Shown here one piece after another: positions 45,311 to 53,631 of a DNA stretch of 64,000 nt. The translations under genes were made by a program, and so were the position numbers. The DNA is taken from assembly GCA_963752505.1 (NCBI GenBank), contig CAVVYM010000002.1, forward strand, positions 186,001 to 250,000, in the 5' to 3' direction. The DNA is from JACJWR01 sp963752505. GTDB lineage: Bacteria > Actinomycetota > Actinomycetes > S36-B12 > UBA10799. Numbering within the stretch: position 1 is the stretch's first letter; each line of letters begins with the position of its first letter. The notes under the pieces were generated by a model that made no database searches, was not told where the DNA came from, and saw only the letters and a program-made list of their open reading frames with translations.

Positions 45311-46174
45311 GTGACGTCACCCAGCACAACCCCCGCCACGCTGCAGAGGGCGGAGATGGCGGAACTCGCGGCCTTGGTGCGAGGCGGCGGCGTGGTGGTG
45401 CTCAGCGGCGCGGGACTCTCCACCGAGTCGGGGATCCCTGACTATCGAGGGCCGTCCGGCGCGTCGCTGCGCACCCACGCGCCAATGACGTATCAGGCCT
45501 TCACCCGGACGCCTCAAGCCCGACACCGCTACTGGGCGCGCAGTTTCATCGGTTGGTCGCGCATGAGCGAGACTCAACCGAACTCTGGGCACCTCGCCGT
45601 CGCCGCCCTCGAGCAGCGCGGTTTCATCAGTGGCGTGATCACCCAGAACGTCGACGGGCTGCATTCCAAAGCAGGCAGCCGAGAGGTGATCGACCTACAC
45701 GGACGACTCAACAGGGTGACGTGTCTGAACTGTGCCTCGCTGTTTCCACGCAAGCGAATCCATGACGAACTCACCGCCCTCAACTCCACCTGGCGCCCCG
45801 AGGTGCGGCACCTGAATCCCGACGGCGATGTAGACGTGCCAGAGACAGACCTTGACACGTTCACCATGATCGACTGTCCAGCGTGTGCTGGCCCACTCAA
45901 GCCGGACGTCGTGTACTTCGGAGAATCGGTGCCCGCCGATCGCGTCACCGCGGCGATAGAGCTTGTCGCAGGTGCGCGGAGTCTGCTGGTGTTGGGGTCG
46001 TCGCTGACGGTGTATTCAGGGCGCCGATTCGTCCGCAAAGCCGCGGATCTGGGAATCCCGGTGGCGATCATTAACCAGGGTCCAACCCGCGGCGACGAGC
46101 ACGCCAGCATCAAGATCGAGGCCCCGCTCGGAGAGGCACTCACCGAACTGGTCAGGGTGGTGACAGTGTCTTGA
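45311..46174 (+). CDS. NAD-dependent protein deacylase, Sir2 family
   Basis: A 287-residue sirtuin. NAD-binding GAGLSTESGIPDYRG, catalytic TQNVDGLH with the active His in IDLHGRL, and four zinc cysteines (CLNC and CPAC separated by about 50 residues with an Asp/Leu-rich insert). The sequence style is closest to class II (SIRT4-like) sirtuins. It could remove acetyl or longer acyl groups from lysines using NAD. Start is GTG. Confidence 0.92.
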   Translation: MTSPSTTPATLQRAEMAELAALVRGGGVVVLSGAGLSTESGIPDYRGPSGASLRTHAPMTYQAFTRTPQARHRYWARSFIGWSRMSETQPNSGHLAVAALEQRGFISGVITQNVDGLHSKAGSREVIDLHGRLNRVTCLNCASLFPRKRIHDELTALNSTWRPEVRHLNPDGDVDVPETDLDTFTMIDCPACAGPLKPDVVYFGESVPADRVTAAIELVAGARSLLVLGSSLTVYSGRRFVRKAADLGIPVAIINQGPTRGDEHASIKIEAPLGEALTELVRVVTVS

Positions 46175-46386
46175 GGTGCGGGTAGGCCCTGCCAGAGTCA
46201 ACGAGAGCGGATTCGGCGTCGACGCTCGCCGCCTCACGATCCCAGTCCATTGCAGCGGGCGACGTGATCGCCGCGGCGGAAAATACAGGTCAATGACAGT
46301 GCCCACGGCCACACCCGCAGACACAAGCACTACCGCTGTCATTCGATTCATCAATCTGAGTACCAGCCGCGTCCACCCAGCAGAAG

Positions 46387-46418
46387 CCCAGGTCCGGGGG
46401 AAATACCCCTGACCTGGG
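46387..46418 (-). terminator. Hairpin downstream of tRNA-Tyr
   Basis: CCCAGGTC and GACCTGGG with inner GGGG/CCCC pairs around a six-base loop and one mismatch. It begins 14 bases past the tRNA 3' end on the minus strand and could also stop transcription from the sirtuin gene. Confidence 0.6.
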
Positions 46419-46432
46419 CGTTCGCGCCTACG

Positions 46433-46514
46433 TGGCGGGTGAAGGATTCGAACCTTCGAAGGCAAAGCCGACGGATTTACAGTCCGCTCCCATTGGCCGC
46501 TCGGGCAACCCGCC
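46433..46514 (-). tRNA. tRNA-Tyr (anticodon GTA)
   Basis: An 82-base class II tRNA. Acceptor stem GGCGGGT pairs with ACCCGCC, the anticodon loop reads CTGTAAATC, a long variable arm follows, and the T arm contains GGTTCGAATCC. CCA is not encoded. The length and long variable arm are normal for bacterial tRNA-Tyr. Confidence 0.95.
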
Positions 46515-46683
46515 ATGGCGCGCCTACGAGGATACACCCCGGCCTTGCGGTCACGTCGAGCGATCACCCACATCTCGGCCCAACTACCGCCAGCGCCCAT
46601 GCCGCGCTCGATTCGGCACGCGAGTTCCGTATCCTCAAGTCCCGGCAACACCTCCGCAGGCAACTCACGAAGGATGCCTCGAC

Positions 46684-47175
46684 ATGGCAGACAGCAGTTT
46701 CGACATCGTGTCCAAGGTCGACCGGCAAGAGGTCGACAACGCGCTCAATCAGGCCGCCAAGGAACTCGCCCAGCGGTTCGACTTCAAGAACACCGGCACC
46801 ACCATTGCGTGGCAGGGGGAGTTGAGCGTCGAGATCGTCTCCAGCACCGAGGAGCGAGCTGCCGCCGCGCTCGAAGTCTTTCGCAGCAAGCTGGTCAAAC
46901 GGGGCATCTCGCTCAAGGCGTTCGACGCCGACGACCCGCGCCCGTCGGGCCGGGAGTACAAGATCGCCGGGACGTTCAGCAGCGGCCTCACCACCGAGCA
47001 GGCCAAGAAGATCGCCAAACTCGTCCGTGACGAAGGCCTCAAGGGCGTGAAAACCCAGGTGATGGGAGAGGAACTGCGCGTCTCGGCGAAATCTCGCGAT
47101 TCCCTTCAAGAGGTGATCGCGCTGGTGAAGGCTGCCGACCTGGACTTCGCCACCCAGTTCGTCAACTACCGTTAG
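46684..47175 (+). CDS. YajQ family nucleotide-binding protein
   Basis: A 163-residue YajQ protein (two ferredoxin-like folds): SSFDIVSKVDRQEVDNALNQAAKEL at the start, KRGISLKAFD in the middle and TQVMGEELRVSAKSRDSLQEVIALVK near the end. Some YajQ proteins bind cyclic di-GMP in other bacteria, which fits the two GGDEF genes in the window. The ATG at 46684 is preceded by AAGGATG; an open frame from 46432 overlaps the tRNA and is not used. Confidence 0.93.
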   Translation: MADSSFDIVSKVDRQEVDNALNQAAKELAQRFDFKNTGTTIAWQGELSVEIVSSTEERAAAALEVFRSKLVKRGISLKAFDADDPRPSGREYKIAGTFSSGLTTEQAKKIAKLVRDEGLKGVKTQVMGEELRVSAKSRDSLQEVIALVKAADLDFATQFVNYR

Positions 47176-47258
47176 CTGCGATACCCGGCCTGCTGGGCAC
47201 TAGCATCGCCAAGAAGCGGATCTGCTCGTTGGTCAAGGCCTTGCGGAGGTGACGGTCG

Positions 47259-49118
47259 GTGCGCGCGGAGGACATCGACCTGGCACGGATGCTGGCTTTT
47301 CGCCCAGAAGAGGGCAAGGTGCTGCTCAACGGTCGGCGCATGGTGATCTTTAGTCAGCAGGCGCTTCGAGCGCTCTATCAGTCAGTCACCACCCACCTCG
47401 GCCACGAACTCGCTGCTGCAATTCTGTCGCAGTTCGGCATGCGCAGTGGCCGGGAGGACTACCAGAGCATCGCCGAAGTCGGCGACTGGGACAGCGACTT
47501 GGACCGCATCGCCTCCGGCCCGGTGATGCACATGTGGGAGGGACTGGTCCACGTTTCTCCGCTCGAGTTCGGCTACGACCGGTCAGCTGGCGAGCTGTAC
47601 ATGATCGGTGAATGGCGCAACTCCTACGAAGCCGAGATCTACCTTGAGGCGTTCGGCATCTCGACCACTCCGGTCTGCTGGTCGCTCACCGGCTACGCCA
47701 GTGGCTGGGCCAGCGAATTCCTGGGCGCCGAAGTTGTGGCCATCGAAACCTCCTGCATCGGCGCCGGAGACGACATGTGCCGCTTTGAGTTGCGACCGGC
47801 GCAGCAGTGGGACAGCCGGGCCGAGCCCTGGCAGCGAGCCCTGCGCGCCACCACGGATTCGGTGACGTCGCTCATGGAGACAACCGTCGCCCAACGCACG
47901 GCCGAACTCACCGAGACCAACCGGCAACTCGAGGCCGCTCGGCAGGCCACCGACGAGGCCCTGCGGGTCAAGTCCGAATTCCTGGCGAAGGCGAGCCACG
48001 AGCTGCGCACTCCCCTCAACGGCATCATCGGCGTCGCGGAACTCCTCCGCAGCTCCGGCCTCAACCCCGAACAACGTCGGCTGGTGGACGTGATCATCGA
48101 GGCGGGTAGCCAGCAGGTGGGCGTCGTCAGCGACATCCTCGACTACGCCTCCCTTGAAGCAGGGAAACCGCAGGTCAACAAGGCCGAGATCGACGTGAAT
48201 CACCTGCTCGACTCCGTCGTGCAGGTGTTCACCCCTATGGCCACCGCGCGCGGAGTGCAGCTGACAGTTCAGCCATCCGATGGCCCGATCGACGAGTTGG
48301 AGACCGATGCCCTTCGTCTACGCCAGATTCTGACGGCGTTGGTGTCCAACGCGATCAAGTTCACGGATCCAGGCGGCGTGGTGGACATCGCGTGCGCCAG
48401 CAGCGAGGGCACCGTGGCCATCAGCGTGGCCGACACTGGGATCGGAATGTCCACGGACTCGGTGGCCAGACTCTTCGAACCGTTCGAGCCGGCTGACAGC
48501 AGCAGCACCCGCTCCTTCGGCGGCACCGGACTGGGACTGGCCATCTGCCGGGAGTTGGCGGAACTCATCGGGGTCCGCATCGAGGTCACCTCGCGGGTGG
48601 GGCGTGGGACGACCTTCACCGTGCTCGTGCCTCGGTCAGCAACTGCCGAGACAACGGCCACCCCTCACCAACCCTTGGCTACGGCACCGCCGGATTCGAG
48701 CGAAGGAATCGCCCGAGACTGGGAGCCGCTGCGTGCACTGGTGGCGGAAGACAACCGCATCAACGCCGTCGTCATCACCAAGATGCTTGAATCCCTGGGC
48801 GTCGTCGTCACAACGGTCGCCGACGGTGCGGCCGCAGTGGAGGCCTCCGACGCCGAGGAGTTCGACCTCATAGCTCTCGATCTGCATCTGCCCGAAATGG
48901 ATGGCGTCGAGGTCGTGGCGCACATCCGAGTCGCCGAACTCGAACGGGGCCAGGCAGCACACCTGGTGGCCGCCCTCACCGCAGACGGGCTCGAGGAGAC
49001 TCGCCAGCGCTGTCTGGCTGCGGGATTCTCCGAGTTCATGACCAAGCCAGTGCGCAAGGACGAGATCGCCGGGCTGGTGGCACGGGCCGCCACGCTCCGG
49101 TCGGTCCGTCAGCGGTGA
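47259..49118 (+). CDS. Soluble hybrid histidine kinase: XylR_N/V4R sensor, HisKA, HATPase, receiver
   Basis: A 619-residue protein with no membrane helix. Residues about 15-180 look like the XylR_N plus V4R ligand-binding domain (GGDDMCRFELR-type ending, GAGDDMCRFEL at 168-178). A coiled coil (about 200-238) leads to HisKA with His247 (SHELRTPLNG), then HATPase_c (NAIKFTD, ADTGIGM, GGTGLGLAI). A C-terminal receiver has Asp541 (LDLHLPEMDG) and Lys596. The GTG start follows GGAGG. No response regulator gene adjoins it, so output may pass through a phosphotransfer protein elsewhere. V4R domains bind small hydrophobic molecules in other proteins. Confidence 0.9.
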   Translation: MRAEDIDLARMLAFRPEEGKVLLNGRRMVIFSQQALRALYQSVTTHLGHELAAAILSQFGMRSGREDYQSIAEVGDWDSDLDRIASGPVMHMWEGLVHVSPLEFGYDRSAGELYMIGEWRNSYEAEIYLEAFGISTTPVCWSLTGYASGWASEFLGAEVVAIETSCIGAGDDMCRFELRPAQQWDSRAEPWQRALRATTDSVTSLMETTVAQRTAELTETNRQLEAARQATDEALRVKSEFLAKASHELRTPLNGIIGVAELLRSSGLNPEQRRLVDVIIEAGSQQVGVVSDILDYASLEAGKPQVNKAEIDVNHLLDSVVQVFTPMATARGVQLTVQPSDGPIDELETDALRLRQILTALVSNAIKFTDPGGVVDIACASSEGTVAISVADTGIGMSTDSVARLFEPFEPADSSSTRSFGGTGLGLAICRELAELIGVRIEVTSRVGRGTTFTVLVPRSATAETTATPHQPLATAPPDSSEGIARDWEPLRALVAEDNRINAVVITKMLESLGVVVTTVADGAAAVEASDAEEFDLIALDLHLPEMDGVEVVAHIRVAELERGQAAHLVAALTADGLEETRQRCLAAGFSEFMTKPVRKDEIAGLVARAATLRSVRQR

Positions 49119-49213
49119 GTCGACGGGCGCGATTTGCAGCCTGCGGGGAACGCTCCTCGGCGACGTTTACCGGCGGCAGCGCCTTCCAGCGGCGTCCTAC
49201 GACCAAGACAGGA

Positions 49214-49639
49214 TCATGATCGAGTCTCGCCCGGTGCAATTCCAGTCGCCGAGGGCGGTGCGCTGGGCCACCACCCCTCGAGTTCGGCGCGCTGCACCTC
49301 CAACGCCGCACCCTGGTGAGCCTCTGCCGAGTGGGCAACTACCGCCTCGGGAGCCCAGGAGAGAGCGTCGAACGGGCACACCTGTACGCAGATGCCGCAG
49401 AACATGCAGAGGCCGAAATCGATGGTGAAGTCGTCCAACACCTTCACCTTGCGGGGTCGGCCCGGACCCTCGGTTCGGACCTCGGAGTGGGACGTGAGGT
49501 CGATGCACCAGACCGGACACTCCACAGCGCACAGATCACATGCGGTGCAGGCCTCGGCGTCCAGTGCGATGCGGCCATGCGCCGCCGCCGGACGCGCGCT
49601 CGGCTGAACCCCCGGCACCGCATCACCCGTCGACGTCAT
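49214..49639 (-). CDS. 2[4Fe-4S] ferredoxin, NuoI-like subunit
   Basis: A 141-residue protein with two ferredoxin motifs: CTACDLCAVECP (C31, C34, C37, C41) and CMFCGICVQVCP (C78, C81, C84, C88). GLCMFCGICVQVCPFDAL is typical of NuoI/EchF-type subunits. GGAGG sets the ATG at 49639. It overlaps the nuoC-like gene by 17 bases and is the last of a nuoB-nuoC-nuoI-like operon divergent from korAB. The C-terminal 40 residues are Ala/Glu-rich. Confidence 0.85.
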   Translation of the reverse strand: MTSTGDAVPGVQPSARPAAAHGRIALDAEACTACDLCAVECPVWCIDLTSHSEVRTEGPGRPRKVKVLDDFTIDFGLCMFCGICVQVCPFDALSWAPEAVVAHSAEAHQGAALEVQRAELEGWWPSAPPSATGIAPGETRS

Positions 49640-50210
49640 GGGGCGCCTCCTGCCAGATTCGGTTGTTGCCCGGCACCCGAGCGCGCCGCTGAGAGGATGG
49701 CGCACCGGGCCACGACTTCACCAGTCGCGCAACAAGTGGGAACGAACGGCGTAGCGGCAGATCAGCGTGCGCGGTCAGCAGCGGACGGTCGTCACCCCCG
49801 CTGAATCGCACGCCCACCATCTCCGTGGCCTCCCGTTCGTGCCACGCCGCCACCGGGAAGACGTCACGGACGCTCGCGATGTCACCCGCGCTCGTCACGG
49901 TGGTGCGGACCAGCACCGTGCCAGCGTCGTTTCGAACAAGGGCCACCACGGCGGACTCCGGCGCCGGGGAATCGTCAGGCATCGGGCGGCCATCGGACAG
50001 ATCTATCGCTCCCAGCCAGTCAAGCCGGGCCCCGAGGTCGGCAACCGCCCGCATCACCACCCGCCAGGCATCTACGGCGACGTCGACGCACGGAACGCCC
50101 ATCGCATCGGACAACGACTCCTCCTGCGACCCTGATGCCGAGCCCGCCACCATGATCACTCGAAGCAGGTCGCCGAGGGGTCCGCCAAGGGCAAGGTCGT
50201 CAGTTCGCAT
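49623..50210 (-). CDS. NuoC-like (complex I 30 kDa) subunit
   Basis: A 195-residue protein whose C-terminal half has the 30 kDa family signature: DVFPVAAWHEREATEMVGVRF followed by LPLRRSFPL. This subunit normally contacts NuoD in complex I and hydrogenase-4 type enzymes. The first 80 residues are divergent. It begins three bases after the nuoB-like stop. No NuoD-like gene lies in this cassette or elsewhere in the window. Confidence 0.82.
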   Translation of the reverse strand: MRTDDLALGGPLGDLLRVIMVAGSASGSQEESLSDAMGVPCVDVAVDAWRVVMRAVADLGARLDWLGAIDLSDGRPMPDDSPAPESAVVALVRNDAGTVLVRTTVTSAGDIASVRDVFPVAAWHEREATEMVGVRFSGGDDRPLLTAHADLPLRRSFPLVARLVKSWPGAPSSQRRARVPGNNRIWQEAPHDVDG

Positions 50211-50213
50211 CGG

Positions 50214-50666
50214 CTAGGCGCTTTCGACCGCGAGTTTCACCGCGTCGAGCAGCGTGTCCGGCCGTGGCGGGCATCCGGGCACGGCAATAGCGCCGCCAAG
50301 GACGTCGAGCACGCCAGGAACCACGGCGTACGAATCCCAGTAGGGGCCGCCACTGATGGTGCAGGCCCCGAAGGCGATCGCCTTGCGGGGTGACGGAAGG
50401 GCATCCCAGGCTGCCTCCACCTCGGGAAGAAGGGGCTTGGTGACCGTGCCAGCGACGAGCAGCACGTGCACGTCGGGGCGGCTCCGCGCGGTCGGCGCCG
50501 CATGGTCGCCGGAGGTTCGGTAGTCGGCCAGCCAGCGGAGAGCCTCAGCGGCCTCCACCGCACAGCACGCCAGGCTCAACGGCCGCAGCAGGACCCGGCA
50601 CCCCTCGATGGTGATGTCGACCACTTCAGAACCGCCGACGCCAGACTCTCCCACGGCACCCACCAT
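50214..50666 (-). CDS. NuoB-like (PSST, cluster N2-type) subunit
   Basis: A 150-residue protein with all four Cys ligands of the NuoB [4Fe-4S] cluster: LACCAVEAAEAL (C34, C35), IAFGACTISGGPYWDSY (C102) and VPGCPPRP (C132). TVTKPLLPEVEAAWDALPSPRKAIAFG is also the NuoB style. It is shorter than most NuoB proteins and probably a paralogue, since the main nuo operon lies at the right end. It is divergent from korA with a 30-base gap. Confidence 0.85.
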   Translation of the reverse strand: MVGAVGESGVGGSEVVDITIEGCRVLLRPLSLACCAVEAAEALRWLADYRTSGDHAAPTARSRPDVHVLLVAGTVTKPLLPEVEAAWDALPSPRKAIAFGACTISGGPYWDSYAVVPGVLDVLGGAIAVPGCPPRPDTLLDAVKLAVESA

Positions 50667-50687
50667 AGTCTCGCCTTACACTCTTTC

Positions 50688-50693
50688 TAGGGT
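50688..50693 (+). promoter_or_regulatory. Candidate -10 element for korA in the shared 30-base divergent gap
   Basis: TAGGGT ends three bases before the first possible korA GTG. A transcript starting here would have its real start codon downstream, for instance the TTG at 50769, which follows GAGAGG. Confidence 0.35.
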
Positions 50694-50696
50694 GCA

Positions 50697-52625
50697 GTGT
50701 CACCCCTCCCAGTTGTGCCCCCACGGGAAACCCAGGTCCGCAGCGGACGCCTGAGCCGAGAGGTCGCTTTGACAAAGAAGACAGTCCACAAAGTCGACAA
50801 GGTCATCATTCGTTTCGCAGGTGACAGTGGCGATGGCATGCAGCTGACGGGCGACCAGTTCACGTCCTCCGCCGCAGCATTCGGCAACGACCTCTCCACG
50901 CTCCCGGACTTCCCAGCCGAAATCAGGGCTCCGGCCGGCACACTGCCCGGGGTCAGCGCCTTCCAGGTGAACTTCGCCGACCACGACATCCTCACTCCGG
51001 GTGACCAGCCGGGTGTACTCGTGGCCATGAATCCGGCCGCGTTGAAGGCCAACCTGGCCGACCTGCCCCGCGGCGCCGAGATCATCGTGAACACCGACGA
51101 GTTCACCAAGCGCAACCTCACGAAGGTGGGCTACCTGGCGAGTCCGCTCGACGACGATTCGCTCTCCGCCTATCAGGTGCATCCAGTGCCGTTGACGTCG
51201 CTGACACTCGGCGCACTCGAGGGGTACGACATCTCCAAGAAGGACGCCGAGCGCGCGAAGAACATGTTCGCCCTTGGCCTACTGCTGTGGCTCTACAGCC
51301 GCAACCTCGACGGCCCCGAGGAGTTCATCCGGGAGAAGTTCGCCCGCAAGCCGGAGATCCTCAAGGCGAACCTGGCAGCCCTGCACGCGGGGCACAACTA
51401 CGGCAACACGACTGAGGACTTCGCCGTCCAGTACGAGGTGGCACCAGCGGTGCTGCCAGCGGGCACCTACCGCAATATCACCGGAAACGTGGCGCTGAGT
51501 TATGGCCTGATCGCGGCTTCGCGAGCCACCGGACTGCCGCTCTTCCTCGGCTCCTATCCCATCACCCCGGCCAGCGACATCCTTCACGAACTGAGCAAAC
51601 ACAAGCGCTTCGGAGTGGAGACGTTCCAGGCGGAGGACGAGATCGCCGGTATCGGTGCAGCGCTCGGCGCCTCCTACGGTGGCGCACTCGGCGTCACCAC
51701 GACTTCCGGGCCCGGCATGGCCCTCAAGGGCGAGACGATAGGCCTCGCGGTGTCGCTCGAACTGCCGCTCATCGTGGTGGATGTTCAGCGCGGCGGGCCC
51801 AGCACAGGCCTCCCCACGAAGACCGAGCAGTCCGACCTCTTGCAGGCCATGTTTGGCCGCAACGGTGAGTCGCCCGTGCCCGTGATAGCCCCGCGTTCGC
51901 CATCGGACTGCTTCGACGCCGCGATCGAGGCCGCTCGAATCTCGACCACCTACCGCACTCCCGTGATCCTGCTCTCCGACGGCTACCTCGCCAACGGCTC
52001 TGAACCGTGGCGGGTTCCCGATGTGACGCACCTGCCGGACCTCACGGTCGAGTTCGCTACGGCTCCCAACCACCAAACCGACGACGGGAAGGCCGATTTC
52101 TGGCCCTACCTGCGCGACGAAGAGACCCTCGCACGACCCTGGGCGGTGCCCGGCACCCCCGGCCTTGAGCACCGCATCGGCGGGCTCGAGAAGGCCGACG
52201 GAATCGGGACGGTCTCCTACGACGGCGCCAACCACGAGCTCATGGTGCAACTGCGTGCCGCCAAGGTTGCCGGCATCGATGTCCCTGATCTCGAGGTCGA
52301 CGCCGACCCCGAAGCCGACGTTCTGGTGCTGGGCTGGGGGTCGACCTACGGCCCGATCCGCACCGCCGTGCGCCAGGTGCGCGCCAACGGCCGCCACGTG
52401 GCGCAGGCCCACTTTCGCCACCTGAACCCCTTCCCAGCCAACACCGAGCGGGTACTGCGGCGGTACCGGCGCATCCTGGTGCCAGAGATGAACACCGGTC
52501 AACTCGCCATGCTGCTGCGAGCGAAGTACCTGGTGAACGCCGAGAGCATTTCGAAGGTGCAAGGACAGCCCTTCAAAGCCGCGGGGCTCCAGCAACTCAT
52601 CGAGGAGGCGATCGCACATGCCTGA
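50697..52625 (+). CDS. korA: 2-oxoglutarate:ferredoxin oxidoreductase, alpha subunit (fused gamma-alpha, KorA)
   Basis: A protein of 618-642 residues with the gamma domain first (IIRFAGDSGDGMQLTGDQF) and the alpha TPP-domain after it (LGSYPITPASDILHELSKH, QAEDEIAGIGAALGASYGG, TTTSGPGMALKGE). It is the KorA type of mycobacteria (Rv2455c). With KorB it oxidises 2-oxoglutarate to succinyl-CoA, passing electrons to ferredoxin. The start is uncertain: GTG at 50697 or, more likely, TTG at 50769 just after GAGAGG. It overlaps korB by eight bases. Confidence 0.92.
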   Translation: MSPLPVVPPRETQVRSGRLSREVALTKKTVHKVDKVIIRFAGDSGDGMQLTGDQFTSSAAAFGNDLSTLPDFPAEIRAPAGTLPGVSAFQVNFADHDILTPGDQPGVLVAMNPAALKANLADLPRGAEIIVNTDEFTKRNLTKVGYLASPLDDDSLSAYQVHPVPLTSLTLGALEGYDISKKDAERAKNMFALGLLLWLYSRNLDGPEEFIREKFARKPEILKANLAALHAGHNYGNTTEDFAVQYEVAPAVLPAGTYRNITGNVALSYGLIAASRATGLPLFLGSYPITPASDILHELSKHKRFGVETFQAEDEIAGIGAALGASYGGALGVTTTSGPGMALKGETIGLAVSLELPLIVVDVQRGGPSTGLPTKTEQSDLLQAMFGRNGESPVPVIAPRSPSDCFDAAIEAARISTTYRTPVILLSDGYLANGSEPWRVPDVTHLPDLTVEFATAPNHQTDDGKADFWPYLRDEETLARPWAVPGTPGLEHRIGGLEKADGIGTVSYDGANHELMVQLRAAKVAGIDVPDLEVDADPEADVLVLGWGSTYGPIRTAVRQVRANGRHVAQAHFRHLNPFPANTERVLRRYRRILVPEMNTGQLAMLLRAKYLVNAESISKVQGQPFKAAGLQQLIEEAIAHA

Positions 52626-53631
52626 GCCCATCGCGCTCAAAGCGAAGGACTTCAAGTCCGATCAAGAGGTCCGCTGGTGCCCCGGCTGTGGTGACTACGC
52701 GATTCTGGCCGCGGTGCAGGGCTTCCTACCAGAGTTGGGAAAACGCCGCGAGGAGATCGTCTTCATCTCCGGCATCGGCTGCTCGTCGCGGTTCCCCTAC
52801 TACCTGACCACCTACGGCATGCACTCGATCCACGGCCGCGCCCCGACCCTGGCAACTGGCCTCTCGGTGTCCCGACCCGACCTGGACGTGTGGGTGGTCA
52901 CGGGCGACGGCGACGCTCTGAGCATCGGCGGGAACCACCTCATCCACGCCCTGCGACGCAATGTCAACCTCACCATCCTGCTGTTCAACAACCGCATCTA
53001 CGGATTGACCAAGGGCCAATACTCCCCTACCTCCGAGATCGGCAAGATCACCAAGTCCACACCTGTCGGATCCGTGGATGCGCCGTTCAATCCGTTGGCC
53101 CTGGCGCTAGGCGCTGGCGCCACCTTCGTGGCCCGCACGCTGGACTCGGATCGCAAGCACCTCACGTCTGTGCTGCGCGCCGCCGCGGCCCACAAGGGGA
53201 CGTCGCTGGTGGAGATCTATCAGAACTGCAACATCTTCAACGACGGCGCCTTCGAACTGCTCAAGGACCCAAACACCCGCGACAACGCCCTCATCCGACT
53301 GGAGCCAGGCGAGCCCATCGTTTTCGGTGCGAACGGCGAGCACTGCGTGGTACGAGACACCGGATGTGGCTTGCGCGTGGCAGCCACCGCCGATGTACCG
53401 GCGAGCGAGATCGCGGTACACCGGCCCGACGCGGACTCACCGCTGGGCGCCTTCGCCTTGAGCCAGTTGGCGGATCCGATGACGAACGATCACACCGCCA
53501 TCGGCATCTTCCGGGACGTCGACCGCCCCACCTACAACGAGCAGTTCCACGCCCAGTTGGCCGCAGCCGAGGATCCGGAAGCCGACCTGCAGGCCCTCCT
53601 CAACGGTAAAGACACCTGGACCGTGATCTGA
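52618..53631 (+). CDS. korB: 2-oxoglutarate:ferredoxin oxidoreductase, beta subunit (KorB)
   Basis: A 337-residue beta subunit with TPP motif TGDGDALSIGGNH and Cys ligands in RWCPGCGDYAIL, ISGIGCSSRFPYY and YQNCNIFND for a [4Fe-4S] cluster. GLTKGQYSPTSE is the family substrate-loop segment. It overlaps korA by eight bases. No ferredoxin (korD) gene follows, so either the divergent ferredoxin-like protein at 49214 or another ferredoxin takes the electrons. Confidence 0.94.
   Translation: MPEPIALKAKDFKSDQEVRWCPGCGDYAILAAVQGFLPELGKRREEIVFISGIGCSSRFPYYLTTYGMHSIHGRAPTLATGLSVSRPDLDVWVVTGDGDALSIGGNHLIHALRRNVNLTILLFNNRIYGLTKGQYSPTSEIGKITKSTPVGSVDAPFNPLALALGAGATFVARTLDSDRKHLTSVLRAAAAHKGTSLVEIYQNCNIFNDGAFELLKDPNTRDNALIRLEPGEPIVFGANGEHCVVRDTGCGLRVAATADVPASEIAVHRPDADSPLGAFALSQLADPMTNDHTAIGIFRDVDRPTYNEQFHAQLAAAEDPEADLQALLNGKDTWTVI

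Noticed and set aside
46432..46683. N-terminal extension of YajQ
   Set aside because: The open frame runs through tRNA-Tyr; the ATG at 46684 has a ribosome binding site and fits the family start.
51279..52655. A 458-codon minus-strand frame opposite korA
   Set aside because: Antisense shadow of korA/korB, whose motifs are clear.
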